DNA of 21,901 nt from the NCBI GenBank assembly GCA_003511885.1, contig DOIX01000307.1, positions 1 through 21,901 on the forward strand. Direction: 5' to 3'. The translations under genes and the position numbers were made by a program. Shown here piece after piece: positions 14,866-21,739 of the stretch; position 1 is the first letter of the stretch; each line of letters opens with the position of its first letter. The notes beneath the pieces are model-generated. The model saw only the letters and a program-made list of their open reading frames with translations. It did no database searches and was not told the DNA's origin. The DNA is from Cyanobacteria bacterium UBA11153 (GTDB taxonomy: Bacteria > Cyanobacteriota > Cyanobacteriia > Cyanobacteriales > Coleofasciculaceae).

Positions 14866-16920
14866 ATGGCTTTAGTTAGAGATATAAGACAATTCAGCAG
14901 TATGCCAGTCAGAGGATTAGACAGGCAGATAATTTGGCAATTCAATCAAATGAATCCTGGATTGCTAGTCAGTATTGAAGACTTAAATATTAACAAAGGA
15001 GACGGACTTTTACCTTTCTGTCAAGCCTCAGTAAAAAATGCCTTAGCCAGATTTTTAAAAGATTACGGCAAACCTCTAACTGTTAATAATGCTTACCGCT
15101 CAGTAGTTGCTCAAACAGTATTTTGGAACAACAGAAATTCTGTTGGTACTCTTGTCGGTCCGCCTGGAAGATCCGATCATCAAAACGGTGCATCTATAGA
15201 CATTGATGAGTGGCCTCAAGTGAGAGATTTGCTGATCAAATACGGATGGCGATGGACTTATGGACGGCAAGATCCCATGCACTTTGACTGGACTCAAGGG
15301 ATTCAATTTATTAAAGATGACACAATTAAAGCCTTTCAAGCTTTGTGGAATCTTGGCAATCCCAACGGAGAAAAATTGACTGTAGATGGAGTTCTTGGGG
15401 ATCTTGATAGTTCCAAAACTTTCCGATTTATTAACTTATCTCCTGCTGAAGGTTTTGCCGATTTGCCCTATCCGAGAACCTTGATGTTGACAACACCAGT
15501 CCAGATGGGTAAAGATGTGGGACAGTTACAGCTAGCCCTGAGAAAAGCTGGCATGAAACTAGATGCAGCAGATCAACAATTTGGCCCAACAACTGACCAA
15601 GCTGTCAAAGAATTTCAAACTGCTAACTCTTTAACACCAGATGGTATTGTCAGTGCAGAAGGTCAAACTCGGAAGGCTTTACAACGTTATTTAGATCTCT
15701 TCCCCATTGAAATTCCCAATATTCCCATAGCACAGACTTTAAAACTGGGTTCATCAGGAGCAGATGTACTGAGACTTCAGCAACAATTAGAAAAATTAGG
15801 ATTTGATGTTGGTACTCCAGATGGCAACTTCGGAGGGAAAACAGAAGTTGCTGTTAAAGCATTTCAAAAAAGTCGGGCACTGAAAGATGATGGTGTAGCT
15901 GGCTCTCAAACTATATCGGCATTATTTGCAGCTAATCCAACTCCCAAGCCAACACCAACACCGACTCCAACTCCAACTCCAACTCCCAAGCCAACACCAA
16001 CTCCCAATACTGTAATAGCCCAGACTTTAAAACTCGGTGCATCAGGACCAGATGTACTGAGACTTCAGCAACAATTAGAAAAATTAGGATTTGATGTTGG
16101 CACTCCAGATGGTAGCTTTGGAGGGAAAACAGAAGTTGCTGTTAAAGCATTTCAAAAAAGTCGGGGACTGAAAGATGATGGTGTAGCTGGCTCTCAAACT
16201 ATCGCCGCATTGTTCTCAAACCAACAAAATACAACTCCACCAAAACCACCTACAAGTCAACCCCCAATTGGTATAGATATTTCCAGTAACAATCCTGCTG
16301 TAAATTGGTCTAATGTGAAGAAATCTGGGGTGACTTTTGCTATTCTCAAAGCCAGTGAAGGAGGCGACTGGGTTGATCCAAAATTTACGACAAATTGGCA
16401 AGGCATCAGACAAGTAGGTTTAATTGGTGGTGCTTATCACTTCTTTCGACCCTTGAGACCCCCAGCTATGCAGGTAAATAACTTTCTAACTGTTGTTAAA
16501 AACAGTCTCCAAGTCACCGATTTACCACCTGTAGTCGATGTCGAAGCATGGCCTCCCAGTGTCGGAGATCAATGGAAACAACTGAATCTAAACCAGCGAA
16601 TTGATGCTGTTAAACAATGGCTAATCTTAATGGAGAAAGAAACAAAACGCCGTCCCATTATCTACACTAGTCCTTCCTTCTGGAAAGATTACATGGGAGA
16701 CTCTCAAGCTTTAGTTAGTTATCCCTTATGGTTGGCCCACTATACTGACAGCCCTCAGCCAAGTGTTCCTGCCAAAAATTGGGGAGGAAATGGTTATACC
16801 ATTTGGCAATATACCGAATCTGGTACTGTCGATGGAGTTACTGGCAAAGTCGATAAAAACAGATTTAAAGGTACATTCGACCAACTAGTTGCTTTTGCTA
16901 AAGGTACAGACATTGCCTAA
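14866..16920 (+). CDS. Dual-activity peptidoglycan hydrolase: M15 peptidase + three PG-binding domains + GH25 muramidase
   Basis: A 684-residue modular lytic protein. Residues 1-70 are an unusual N-terminal region with no signal peptide (begins MALVRDIRQFSSMPVRGLDR). The M15 zinc peptidase domain (about 71-150) has H105 and D112 in SDHQNGASID and D136 with H139 in DPMHF, a full ligand set for cutting D-amino-acid-containing peptide bonds. Peptidoglycan-binding domain 1 is at about 214-273. Domains 2 and 3 (about 291-354 and 387-450) are almost identical, joined by a Pro-Thr-Lys linker (358-380). The GH25 muramidase domain (about 468-675) keeps D471, E498 and the D558-x-E560 pair, plus WLAHY and WQYT. 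AAGGA lies 4 bases before the ATG. It could be an endolysin-like or otherwise exported enzyme; the export route is unknown. A shorter paralogue follows at 17007. Confidence 0.93.
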   Translation: MALVRDIRQFSSMPVRGLDRQIIWQFNQMNPGLLVSIEDLNINKGDGLLPFCQASVKNALARFLKDYGKPLTVNNAYRSVVAQTVFWNNRNSVGTLVGPPGRSDHQNGASIDIDEWPQVRDLLIKYGWRWTYGRQDPMHFDWTQGIQFIKDDTIKAFQALWNLGNPNGEKLTVDGVLGDLDSSKTFRFINLSPAEGFADLPYPRTLMLTTPVQMGKDVGQLQLALRKAGMKLDAADQQFGPTTDQAVKEFQTANSLTPDGIVSAEGQTRKALQRYLDLFPIEIPNIPIAQTLKLGSSGADVLRLQQQLEKLGFDVGTPDGNFGGKTEVAVKAFQKSRALKDDGVAGSQTISALFAANPTPKPTPTPTPTPTPTPKPTPTPNTVIAQTLKLGASGPDVLRLQQQLEKLGFDVGTPDGSFGGKTEVAVKAFQKSRGLKDDGVAGSQTIAALFSNQQNTTPPKPPTSQPPIGIDISSNNPAVNWSNVKKSGVTFAILKASEGGDWVDPKFTTNWQGIRQVGLIGGAYHFFRPLRPPAMQVNNFLTVVKNSLQVTDLPPVVDVEAWPPSVGDQWKQLNLNQRIDAVKQWLILMEKETKRRPIIYTSPSFWKDYMGDSQALVSYPLWLAHYTDSPQPSVPAKNWGGNGYTIWQYTESGTVDGVTGKVDKNRFKGTFDQLVAFAKGTDIA
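15727..15926 (+). repeat. Duplicated peptidoglycan-binding module, copy 1
   Basis: This 200-base segment is repeated in frame at 16015-16214 with only scattered substitutions by eye. It encodes the second peptidoglycan-binding domain. The closeness of the copies at the nucleotide level points to recent internal duplication. Confidence 0.85.
15939..16007 (+). repeat. Pro-Thr linker microsatellite
   Basis: CCAACT/CCAACA hexamers and CCCAAGCCAACA units encode a Pro-Thr-rich linker with interspersed Lys between the two duplicated binding domains. It is a likely slippage site, so linker length may vary between strains. Confidence 0.75.
16015..16214 (+). repeat. Duplicated peptidoglycan-binding module, copy 2
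   Basis: The second copy of the 200-base module at 15727-15926, encoding the third peptidoglycan-binding domain just before the muramidase domain. Confidence 0.85.
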
Positions 16921-16928
16921 GTCAAAAA

Positions 16929-16973
16929 TTAAAAATCAAAATTAAAACTCAGAGTTTTAATTTTGATTTTTAA
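16929..16973 (+). terminator. Perfect 21-bp AT-rich stem-loop between the hydrolase paralogues
   Basis: Arms at 16929-16949 and 16953-16973 are fully complementary around CAG. The stem is A/T-rich and the 3' arm is mostly T, starting 9 bases after the stop of the first hydrolase. It resembles a weak bidirectional terminator or mRNA-stabilising hairpin. With almost no G/C pairs it may only partly stop transcription into the paralogue at 17007. Confidence 0.6.
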
Positions 16974-17006
16974 AAGTTATTTTTTTAGTAATTACAAGAG
17001 GGCATC

Positions 17007-17885
17007 ATGGTTTTAGTTAAAGATATCAAAGAATTCAGAAGTATGCCAGTCCGTGGTTTAGACAGGCAGGTAATTTGGCAATTTAATCAAATGAATCCTG
17101 GCTTACTAGTAAGTATTGACGAGTTAAATATCAATAAAGGAGATGGCCTTTTACCTTTCTGTCAAGCAGCAGTCCGGGATGCTTTAGCTAACTTTTTGAA
17201 AAGTTACGGTAAGCCAATAACTGTGAATAATGCCTATCGTTCCGTCATTGCGCAAACTGTATTCTGGAATAATAGAAATTTAGCAGGTGGCATGGTGGGG
17301 CAACCAGGAAAATCTGACCATCAAAATGGTGCATCTATCGATATTGAAGAATGGCCTCAAGTAAAAGATTTATTGGTTAAAAATGGATGGCAATGGACTT
17401 ATGGCAGTCGCGATAGTATGCACTTTGACTGGACTAAAGGTATTGAATTTATCAAAGATGACACAATTAAAGCCTTTCAAGCTTTGTGGAATGCTGCTAA
17501 TCCAGGAGGACAACAACTGGTTGTAGATGGGGTGATTGGAGATTTAGATACTTCCAAAACTTTCCAGTGTATCAACAATTCACCTGCGGAAGGATTCGCC
17601 AATGTAGGATATCCTAGAACCTTGCGATTAACTTCACCTACACAGACGGGTAAAGATGTAGGACAATTACAGTTAGCCTTAAGAAAAGCTGGGATAAAAC
17701 TTGATGTAGCGGATCAACAATTTGGCCCAGCAACCGACAAAGCAGTTAAAGAGTTTCAAACAGCTAATTCTTTAAATCCTGATGGTATTATCAGTGCAGA
17801 GGGTGAAACTCGGAAGGCTTTACAAGCTTATCTTGATACAGTCGTTTCTGCTGCTTCTGCTACTGTGACTCCTCAGAAAAAGTAA
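17007..17885 (+). CDS. M15 peptidase with one peptidoglycan-binding domain (short paralogue)
   Basis: A 292-residue paralogue of the first 280 residues of the protein at 14866; roughly four in five residues match by eye. It has the same signal-less N-terminus (MVLVKDIKEFRSMPVRGLDR). The M15 domain keeps H105, D112 and H139 at identical positions. One peptidoglycan-binding domain follows at about 214-275. It ends in a short Ala/Thr/Val tail and a basic TPQKK, with no linker, extra binding modules or muramidase. It is predicted to be a peptidase only. AGAGGG lies 4 bases before the ATG. It follows the long paralogue after 86 bases that contain a 21-bp stem-loop. The pair arose by tandem duplication, with loss or gain of the C-terminal half. 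Confidence 0.92.
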   Translation: MVLVKDIKEFRSMPVRGLDRQVIWQFNQMNPGLLVSIDELNINKGDGLLPFCQAAVRDALANFLKSYGKPITVNNAYRSVIAQTVFWNNRNLAGGMVGQPGKSDHQNGASIDIEEWPQVKDLLVKNGWQWTYGSRDSMHFDWTKGIEFIKDDTIKAFQALWNAANPGGQQLVVDGVIGDLDTSKTFQCINNSPAEGFANVGYPRTLRLTSPTQTGKDVGQLQLALRKAGIKLDVADQQFGPATDKAVKEFQTANSLNPDGIISAEGETRKALQAYLDTVVSAASATVTPQKK

Positions 17886-17944
17886 GGGAATTGGAGCGGG
17901 TTTTGGGACAAATTCTGTGAATTACAGATATGTAAGCTGCTGCG

Positions 17945-17964
17945 CATTTAAACTGTATATTATC
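17945..17964 (+). repeat. 20-bp direct repeat, copy 1
   Basis: CATTTAAACTGTATATTATC recurs exactly at 18078-18097, with 113 bases between the copies. No gene lies between them. The arrangement could mark an insertion flanked by a duplicated sequence, or a local duplication. Confidence 0.6.
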
Positions 17965-17982
17965 GCGAGCGAGGACGCTCGC
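17965..17982. repeat. GC-rich palindrome GCGAGCG-AGGA-CGCTCGC
   Basis: Perfect 7-bp arms with a 4-base loop lie directly after the first copy of the 20-bp direct repeat, about 80 bases after the short paralogue's stop. The GAGCGAGGACGCTCGCACTACAA form is a common dispersed cyanobacterial repeat (from memory). It could also act as a terminator stem for the gene at 17007. Confidence 0.6.
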
Positions 17983-18077
17983 ACTACAACGATTTCACGA
18001 TTTCATAATCACCACTTTAGACGCTTAACAGCTTATTGAGTCAAAATCCGCCCTTCGACAGGTTTGAAACCGCTACC

Positions 18078-18097
18078 CATTTAAACTGTATATTATC
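18078..18097 (+). repeat. 20-bp direct repeat, copy 2
   Basis: The exact second copy of the sequence at 17945-17964. It lies about 60 bases beyond the 3' end of the convergent amidase gene. Confidence 0.6.
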
Positions 18098-18159
18098 AAA
18101 AAGGGGAAATTGACAAAAAACCTTTCCTATTCCCCATTCCCCATTAACGATTACCAATT

Positions 18160-19185
18160 CTAGTAATTCTGTTGAATGTACTGAAGAATACCTTGGGCAA
18201 TTGCTTGTGCCATTTGGCTTTGATATTCAGGAGTTGCTAATCGCGGCGAATCAATTGTACCTGTGACAAAACCCACTTCAACAAGAACCGCAGGCATCGG
18301 ATTATTTCTCAGTACATAAAATCTTGCCCTTCTCACTCCGCGATTGCGAATATCAATACTTTGCAAAACGCTGTTATGGATGGTTTGGGCTAGGCGATAA
18401 CCACTATCGAAATAGTAAGTTTCCAATCCATTAACATCCGGACGATTCCCAATCGAATTAGCATGGATGCTGACAAATAGATCGACATTTGCCTGTTTTG
18501 CCATTTGGACGCGGGGTGCTAAATCTACGAAATAATCACTGGTTCGCGTCAGAATAACTTGAATTCCCTTTTGTTCCAATATGGCTCCAATTTGTTGAGA
18601 AATTGGGAGAATAATATCTTTTTCTTGGATGCCATTAATGCCAATTGCACCTGGATCTTTACCTCCATGCCCAGGATCGATCATTACTACTAAACGGCGA
18701 TTAGGAGTAGAGGGAAAATTTGGTGGTGGATTACTTATCGCTGGAGGGACAACTGGATTTTGTGGCGGTGTGGGATTGGGATAGGGGAACTGTCCTATCT
18801 GTTCCGGTATGGGTAATTGTACCGTCCATTCACTGGGAGAAAGTCCCTGAAATATTACTTGTTGTGGATTAAGGGTATATCCTGGATTCAGTTCAATTAC
18901 TAAGCGGGTTGTGCGATCGTTAACTTGTCCCACTCGTATCGCCCGAATTGCACCTCCTATCCTTTGCTCAATTGTCCCGCGATCGAGGAAAATTCCAGGT
19001 AAATCAATAACTAAACGTGTGGGATTAGAAATAATCTGGGCTTTTGGTTGAACCCTGGTATCTGTTCTAAAAAATAGCCGATTTTGATTAGCATCAAAAC
19101 GCCATGATAGCAATCTCGCTGCTTCCGCAGGAGATGCCATCACAAAAAATCCGAGAAGACTAGGTAATAACCAGCGAAGTTTCAC
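18160..19185 (-). CDS. N-acetylmuramoyl-L-alanine amidase (AMIN + Amidase_3)
   Basis: A periplasmic zinc amidase that splits the bond between muramic acid and the stem peptide, used in cell separation and septal junction formation in cyanobacteria. The GTG at 19183-19185 is preferred over an in-frame TTG at 19194: GAGGA sits 9 bases before the GTG but directly abuts the TTG. From the GTG the protein is 341 aa and opens with a clean signal peptide, MKLRWLLPSLLGFFVMASPAEA. An AMIN domain (about 23-125) follows, then a Pro-rich linker (about 130-163). The Amidase_3 domain has zinc ligands H173 (DPGHGG), E188 (EKD) and H241 (SIHAN), and catalytic E303 (VEVGF). It converges on the two hydrolase genes but has its own start region. 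It is an AmiC-type protein without a SPOR or LysM domain. Confidence 0.93.
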   Translation of the reverse strand: MKLRWLLPSLLGFFVMASPAEAARLLSWRFDANQNRLFFRTDTRVQPKAQIISNPTRLVIDLPGIFLDRGTIEQRIGGAIRAIRVGQVNDRTTRLVIELNPGYTLNPQQVIFQGLSPSEWTVQLPIPEQIGQFPYPNPTPPQNPVVPPAISNPPPNFPSTPNRRLVVMIDPGHGGKDPGAIGINGIQEKDIILPISQQIGAILEQKGIQVILTRTSDYFVDLAPRVQMAKQANVDLFVSIHANSIGNRPDVNGLETYYFDSGYRLAQTIHNSVLQSIDIRNRGVRRARFYVLRNNPMPAVLVEVGFVTGTIDSPRLATPEYQSQMAQAIAQGILQYIQQNY

Positions 19186-19194
19186 GATTGACAA

Positions 19195-19499
19195 TCCTCA
19201 AAGGGGAGTAACGTTACCAAGTCGGTGACGCAATAGAAAAAGTTTATGGTTTAGATTTAGAATTTTCTCACACCTCTTAGCCAACGGGGGGGCAAAGCCT
19301 CATACCCGGATTTAACGAGAACCTGAATTTTCAAAAATTTACCATTTGACGGATACTCCATCAGGATAAACCTCCCAATTATCTTTGAAAGCGGAAATCC
19401 TAAACACAACTATAAGTTTTTTCGATGTAAAATCCTTAAAATATATGCAAAGATGATATTAATCTCAATTCAAAATACTTATACAAGAGGAGGAAAGCG
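19195..19499. other. Divergent promoter region between amidase and flavodiiron genes
   Basis: This 300-base stretch must contain the 5' regions of two divergent genes. TTGACG occurs at 19346 on the plus strand, but no well-spaced -10 follows. TAAAAT (19428) and TATATG (19442) are possible -10 boxes without a clear -35. The 3' end carries a strong ribosome binding site for the flavodiiron gene. Confidence 0.4.
19488..19493 (+). promoter_or_regulatory. Strong ribosome binding site AGGAGG of the flavodiiron gene
   Basis: A full AGGAGG lies 6 bases before the ATG at 19500, the best Shine-Dalgarno match in the window. It fixes the start and predicts efficient translation. Confidence 0.8.
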
Positions 19500-21227
19500 A
19501 TGGTAGCACTGACTGAGAAACTTCAACGTCGCTTGACGATGCAAACTATAGAAATTGCTTCCAACACAACGACAATTCGTTCTTTGGATTGGGATCGGGA
19601 TCGCTTTGATATTGAATTTGGGCTGCAAAATGGTACTACCTATAACTCATTCTTGATTCAGGGTGAAAAAATAGCTCTCGTAGATACTTCTCACGAAAAG
19701 TTTCGCCAACTTTACCTGGATACATTAACTGGAATAATCGATCCCACAAAACTAGATTATCTGATTGTCAGTCATACGGAACCAGATCATAGTGGCTTAG
19801 TCAAGGATATCCTAGAATTAGCTCCTAATATTACAATTGTGGGTTCAAAAGTGGCGATTCAGTTTTTGGAAAACTGGCTGCATCAACCTTTTGAGAGACA
19901 GATTGTTAAAGGTGGGGATACTTTAGATTTAGGCAACGATCATATTTTAGAATTTTTGATTGCGCCAAATCTCCATTGGCCTGATACTATCTTTACTTAC
20001 GATCGAAAAACTCAGGTTCTCTATACCTGTGATGCTTTTGGAATGCACTATTGTGATGACCATACTTTTGATGAAGATTTAGATCTGATTGAAGAGGATT
20101 TCAAATATTACTATGACTGCTTAATGGGACCTAATGCTCGTTCAGTTTTAACGGCAATGAAACGGATGAGTACTTTACCTGGAATTACGACTATTGCCAC
20201 TGGTCACGGTCCTTTATTATATCATAACGTGACCGAATTAACAGGTCGTTACCGGGAATGGAGCGAAGCCCAAGCCAAAGCCGAAACCACTGTAGCAGTA
20301 TTTTACCTATCAGATTACGGATTTAGCGATCGCATTTCCCAAGCTATTGCCCATGGGATTAATAAAACTGGCGTGGCGGTGGAGATGATGGATTTGCGTA
20401 CTGCCGAACCTCAAGAGGTGAGAGAATTAGTTAGTATTGCCTCTGGCATTATTATCGGTACGCCATCAATAACAGGAGAAATAGCTAATATTGTTCAACC
20501 ACTCATTGGTACGATTTTGGGCGCAACCAATCCGAAACAATCTTTTGGCGTATTTGAATCTGGCGCTGAAGATAGCGAATCAGCTTATCTGTTAGTTAAC
20601 AAATTCCGCGATTTAGGATTGCACCCTGCCTTTGCCCCCATTTTAATCAAAGAGACACCGACTGATATCACCTATCATTTGTGTGAAGAAGCGGGAACAG
20701 AATTAGGAGCTTGGCTAACTCGCGATCGCTCAATTAAGCAAATTAAAGCCATTGATTCTGAACTAGAAAAAGCATTAGGTAGACTGAGCAATGGTTTGTA
20801 CATTCTCACCACTCGCCAAGGCAATATTAGCAGTGCGATGTTTGCCTCCTGGGTAGCACAAGCGAGTTTTAAACCTTTGGGGATAACTGTTGCTGTGGCA
20901 AAAGATCGGGCGATTGAATCATTATTACATGTGGGCGATCGCTTTGTTCTCAACGTTTTAGCCGAAGGAAATTATCATAAATTAATGAAGCATTTCCTCA
21001 AGCGTTTTCCTCTGGGGGCGGATCGTTTTGCCGATTTGAAAACTTATCCAGCCACCAATGGTTCCCCGATTCTTGCTGATGCACTAGCTTATCTGGAATG
21101 TGAAGTCCAAAGTCGGATGGATTGTGAGGATCATTGGACGATTTATAGTACTGTTTCCGTAGGGCGGGTTTCTCAGCCAGATGCTTTGACAGCAGTACAT
21201 CATCGGAAGGTGGGTAACCATTATTAA
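19500..21227 (+). CDS. Flavodiiron protein (diflavin flavoprotein, Flv3/Flv4 type)
   Basis: A cyanobacterial three-domain flavodiiron protein that uses NAD(P)H or ferredoxin electrons to reduce O2 to water (Mehler-like reaction) or NO. The metallo-beta-lactamase-like domain (about 20-255) keeps the full diiron ligand set: H92, E94, D96 and H97 in SHTEPDHSG, H159 in NLHWPD, D178 in YTCDAF, and H236 in TGHGPL. The flavodoxin-like domain (about 263-405) binds FMN. The C-terminal flavin reductase domain (about 425-575) starts at LSNGLYILTTRQG and ends in VHHRKVGNHY. An intact ligand set places it with the Flv3/Flv4 class rather than Flv1/Flv2, which have substituted ligands. Neither an Flv1/Flv2 partner gene nor the small protein of the flv4-flv2 operon lies beside it, which favours an Flv3-like protein, but this is not decisive. 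The start has AGGAGG at 6 bases. Confidence 0.95.
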   Translation: MVALTEKLQRRLTMQTIEIASNTTTIRSLDWDRDRFDIEFGLQNGTTYNSFLIQGEKIALVDTSHEKFRQLYLDTLTGIIDPTKLDYLIVSHTEPDHSGLVKDILELAPNITIVGSKVAIQFLENWLHQPFERQIVKGGDTLDLGNDHILEFLIAPNLHWPDTIFTYDRKTQVLYTCDAFGMHYCDDHTFDEDLDLIEEDFKYYYDCLMGPNARSVLTAMKRMSTLPGITTIATGHGPLLYHNVTELTGRYREWSEAQAKAETTVAVFYLSDYGFSDRISQAIAHGINKTGVAVEMMDLRTAEPQEVRELVSIASGIIIGTPSITGEIANIVQPLIGTILGATNPKQSFGVFESGAEDSESAYLLVNKFRDLGLHPAFAPILIKETPTDITYHLCEEAGTELGAWLTRDRSIKQIKAIDSELEKALGRLSNGLYILTTRQGNISSAMFASWVAQASFKPLGITVAVAKDRAIESLLHVGDRFVLNVLAEGNYHKLMKHFLKRFPLGADRFADLKTYPATNGSPILADALAYLECEVQSRMDCEDHWTIYSTVSVGRVSQPDALTAVHHRKVGNHY

Positions 21228-21268
21228 GGAGAATGGAGGATAGGGAATGGGGAGACTATTTTTGGCTT

Positions 21269-21355
21269 TTAATTATGTCTCCTCCAGGGTTTGATGATAG
21301 CGGCACTAATTAGTTTAGGGAATTTTTGCTGGGCTTGTTCAATTTTCCATTTCAT
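21269..21355 (-). pseudogene. Remnant of a Phd/YefM-like antitoxin gene
   Basis: On the minus strand an ATG at 21353-21355 opens a 28-codon frame beginning MKWKIEQAQQKFPKLISAA. This matches the typical N-terminus of Phd/YefM-type antitoxins, whose first helix binds operator DNA. After Ala-19 the expected run with a Glu-Pro-Gln and RNxxLVA-type continuation is missing; the frame instead ends IIKPWRRHN and stops. The rest of the antitoxin and any toxin gene are absent. It is best read as a truncated, non-functional relic. The similarity is from memory of the family. Confidence 0.55.
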
Positions 21356-21453
21356 GGGGTTTGCTTTTAGTTTAATCTCATTGGTTGGTGGGGATTAGTA
21401 ATTTAATCTCTGGGATGTGTTTTGGGAGTATTGTTAGGACTGGAAGTTGGCAG

Positions 21454-21488
21454 GAGTTGGCTTATCCAAGTGGAAGCATAGCCAACTC
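21454..21488 (-). repeat. Hairpin GAGTTGGCT...AGCCAACTC, possible terminator
   Basis: Nine-base arms (21454-21462 and 21480-21488) are perfectly complementary with a 17-base loop. It lies 33 bases beyond the stop of the minus-strand gene at 21521, so it may end that transcript. No T-run follows the stem, so a dispersed repeat is equally possible. Confidence 0.45.
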
Positions 21489-21520
21489 ACCCAAGGCATC
21501 GCGCTTCTATTTCAGGTAAT

Positions 21521-21736
21521 TTACTCACACATTTCCATTCTTCCTTCTGCGAGATCGTATTCGTCTTCGCGCAGCCAGAGATACGCTTCTTCATAAGAAT
21601 CAAAACTTGACTCCGAGCCTCTACCTTTTTGAGGATCGTAAAGTTCTATAGAGCCATCTTCATAACCTCGAAGTACCAGCACATAACTTGCGTATGTATC
21701 TATCCACACTTCAATCCAGTTTAGTCTCTTAGTCAT
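21521..21736 (-). CDS. Small acidic hypothetical protein (71 aa)
   Basis: A short soluble protein with aromatic and acidic residues: MTKRLNWIEVWIDTYASYVL at the start, then LRGYEDGSIELYDPQKG, and a highly acidic C-terminal helix with SYEEAYLWLREDEYDLAEG. There is no signal peptide or membrane segment. The strand-strand-helix layout could form a small alpha/beta fold. I do not recognise the family; the strand-turn-strand character (VLVLRGYEDGSIELYDP) resembles small cyanobacterial hypothetical proteins. It begins 3 bases after the stop of the upstream gene at 21740, which indicates a two-gene operon with translational coupling. Confidence 0.72.
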   Translation of the reverse strand: MTKRLNWIEVWIDTYASYVLVLRGYEDGSIELYDPQKGRGSESSFDSYEEAYLWLREDEYDLAEGRMEMCE

Positions 21737-21739
21737 TGA

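Noticed and set aside
14866..17885. Prophage lysis cassette
   Set aside because: The hydrolases resemble endolysins, but no holin, spanin, structural, integrase or att sequence was found nearby, so a prophage is not claimed.
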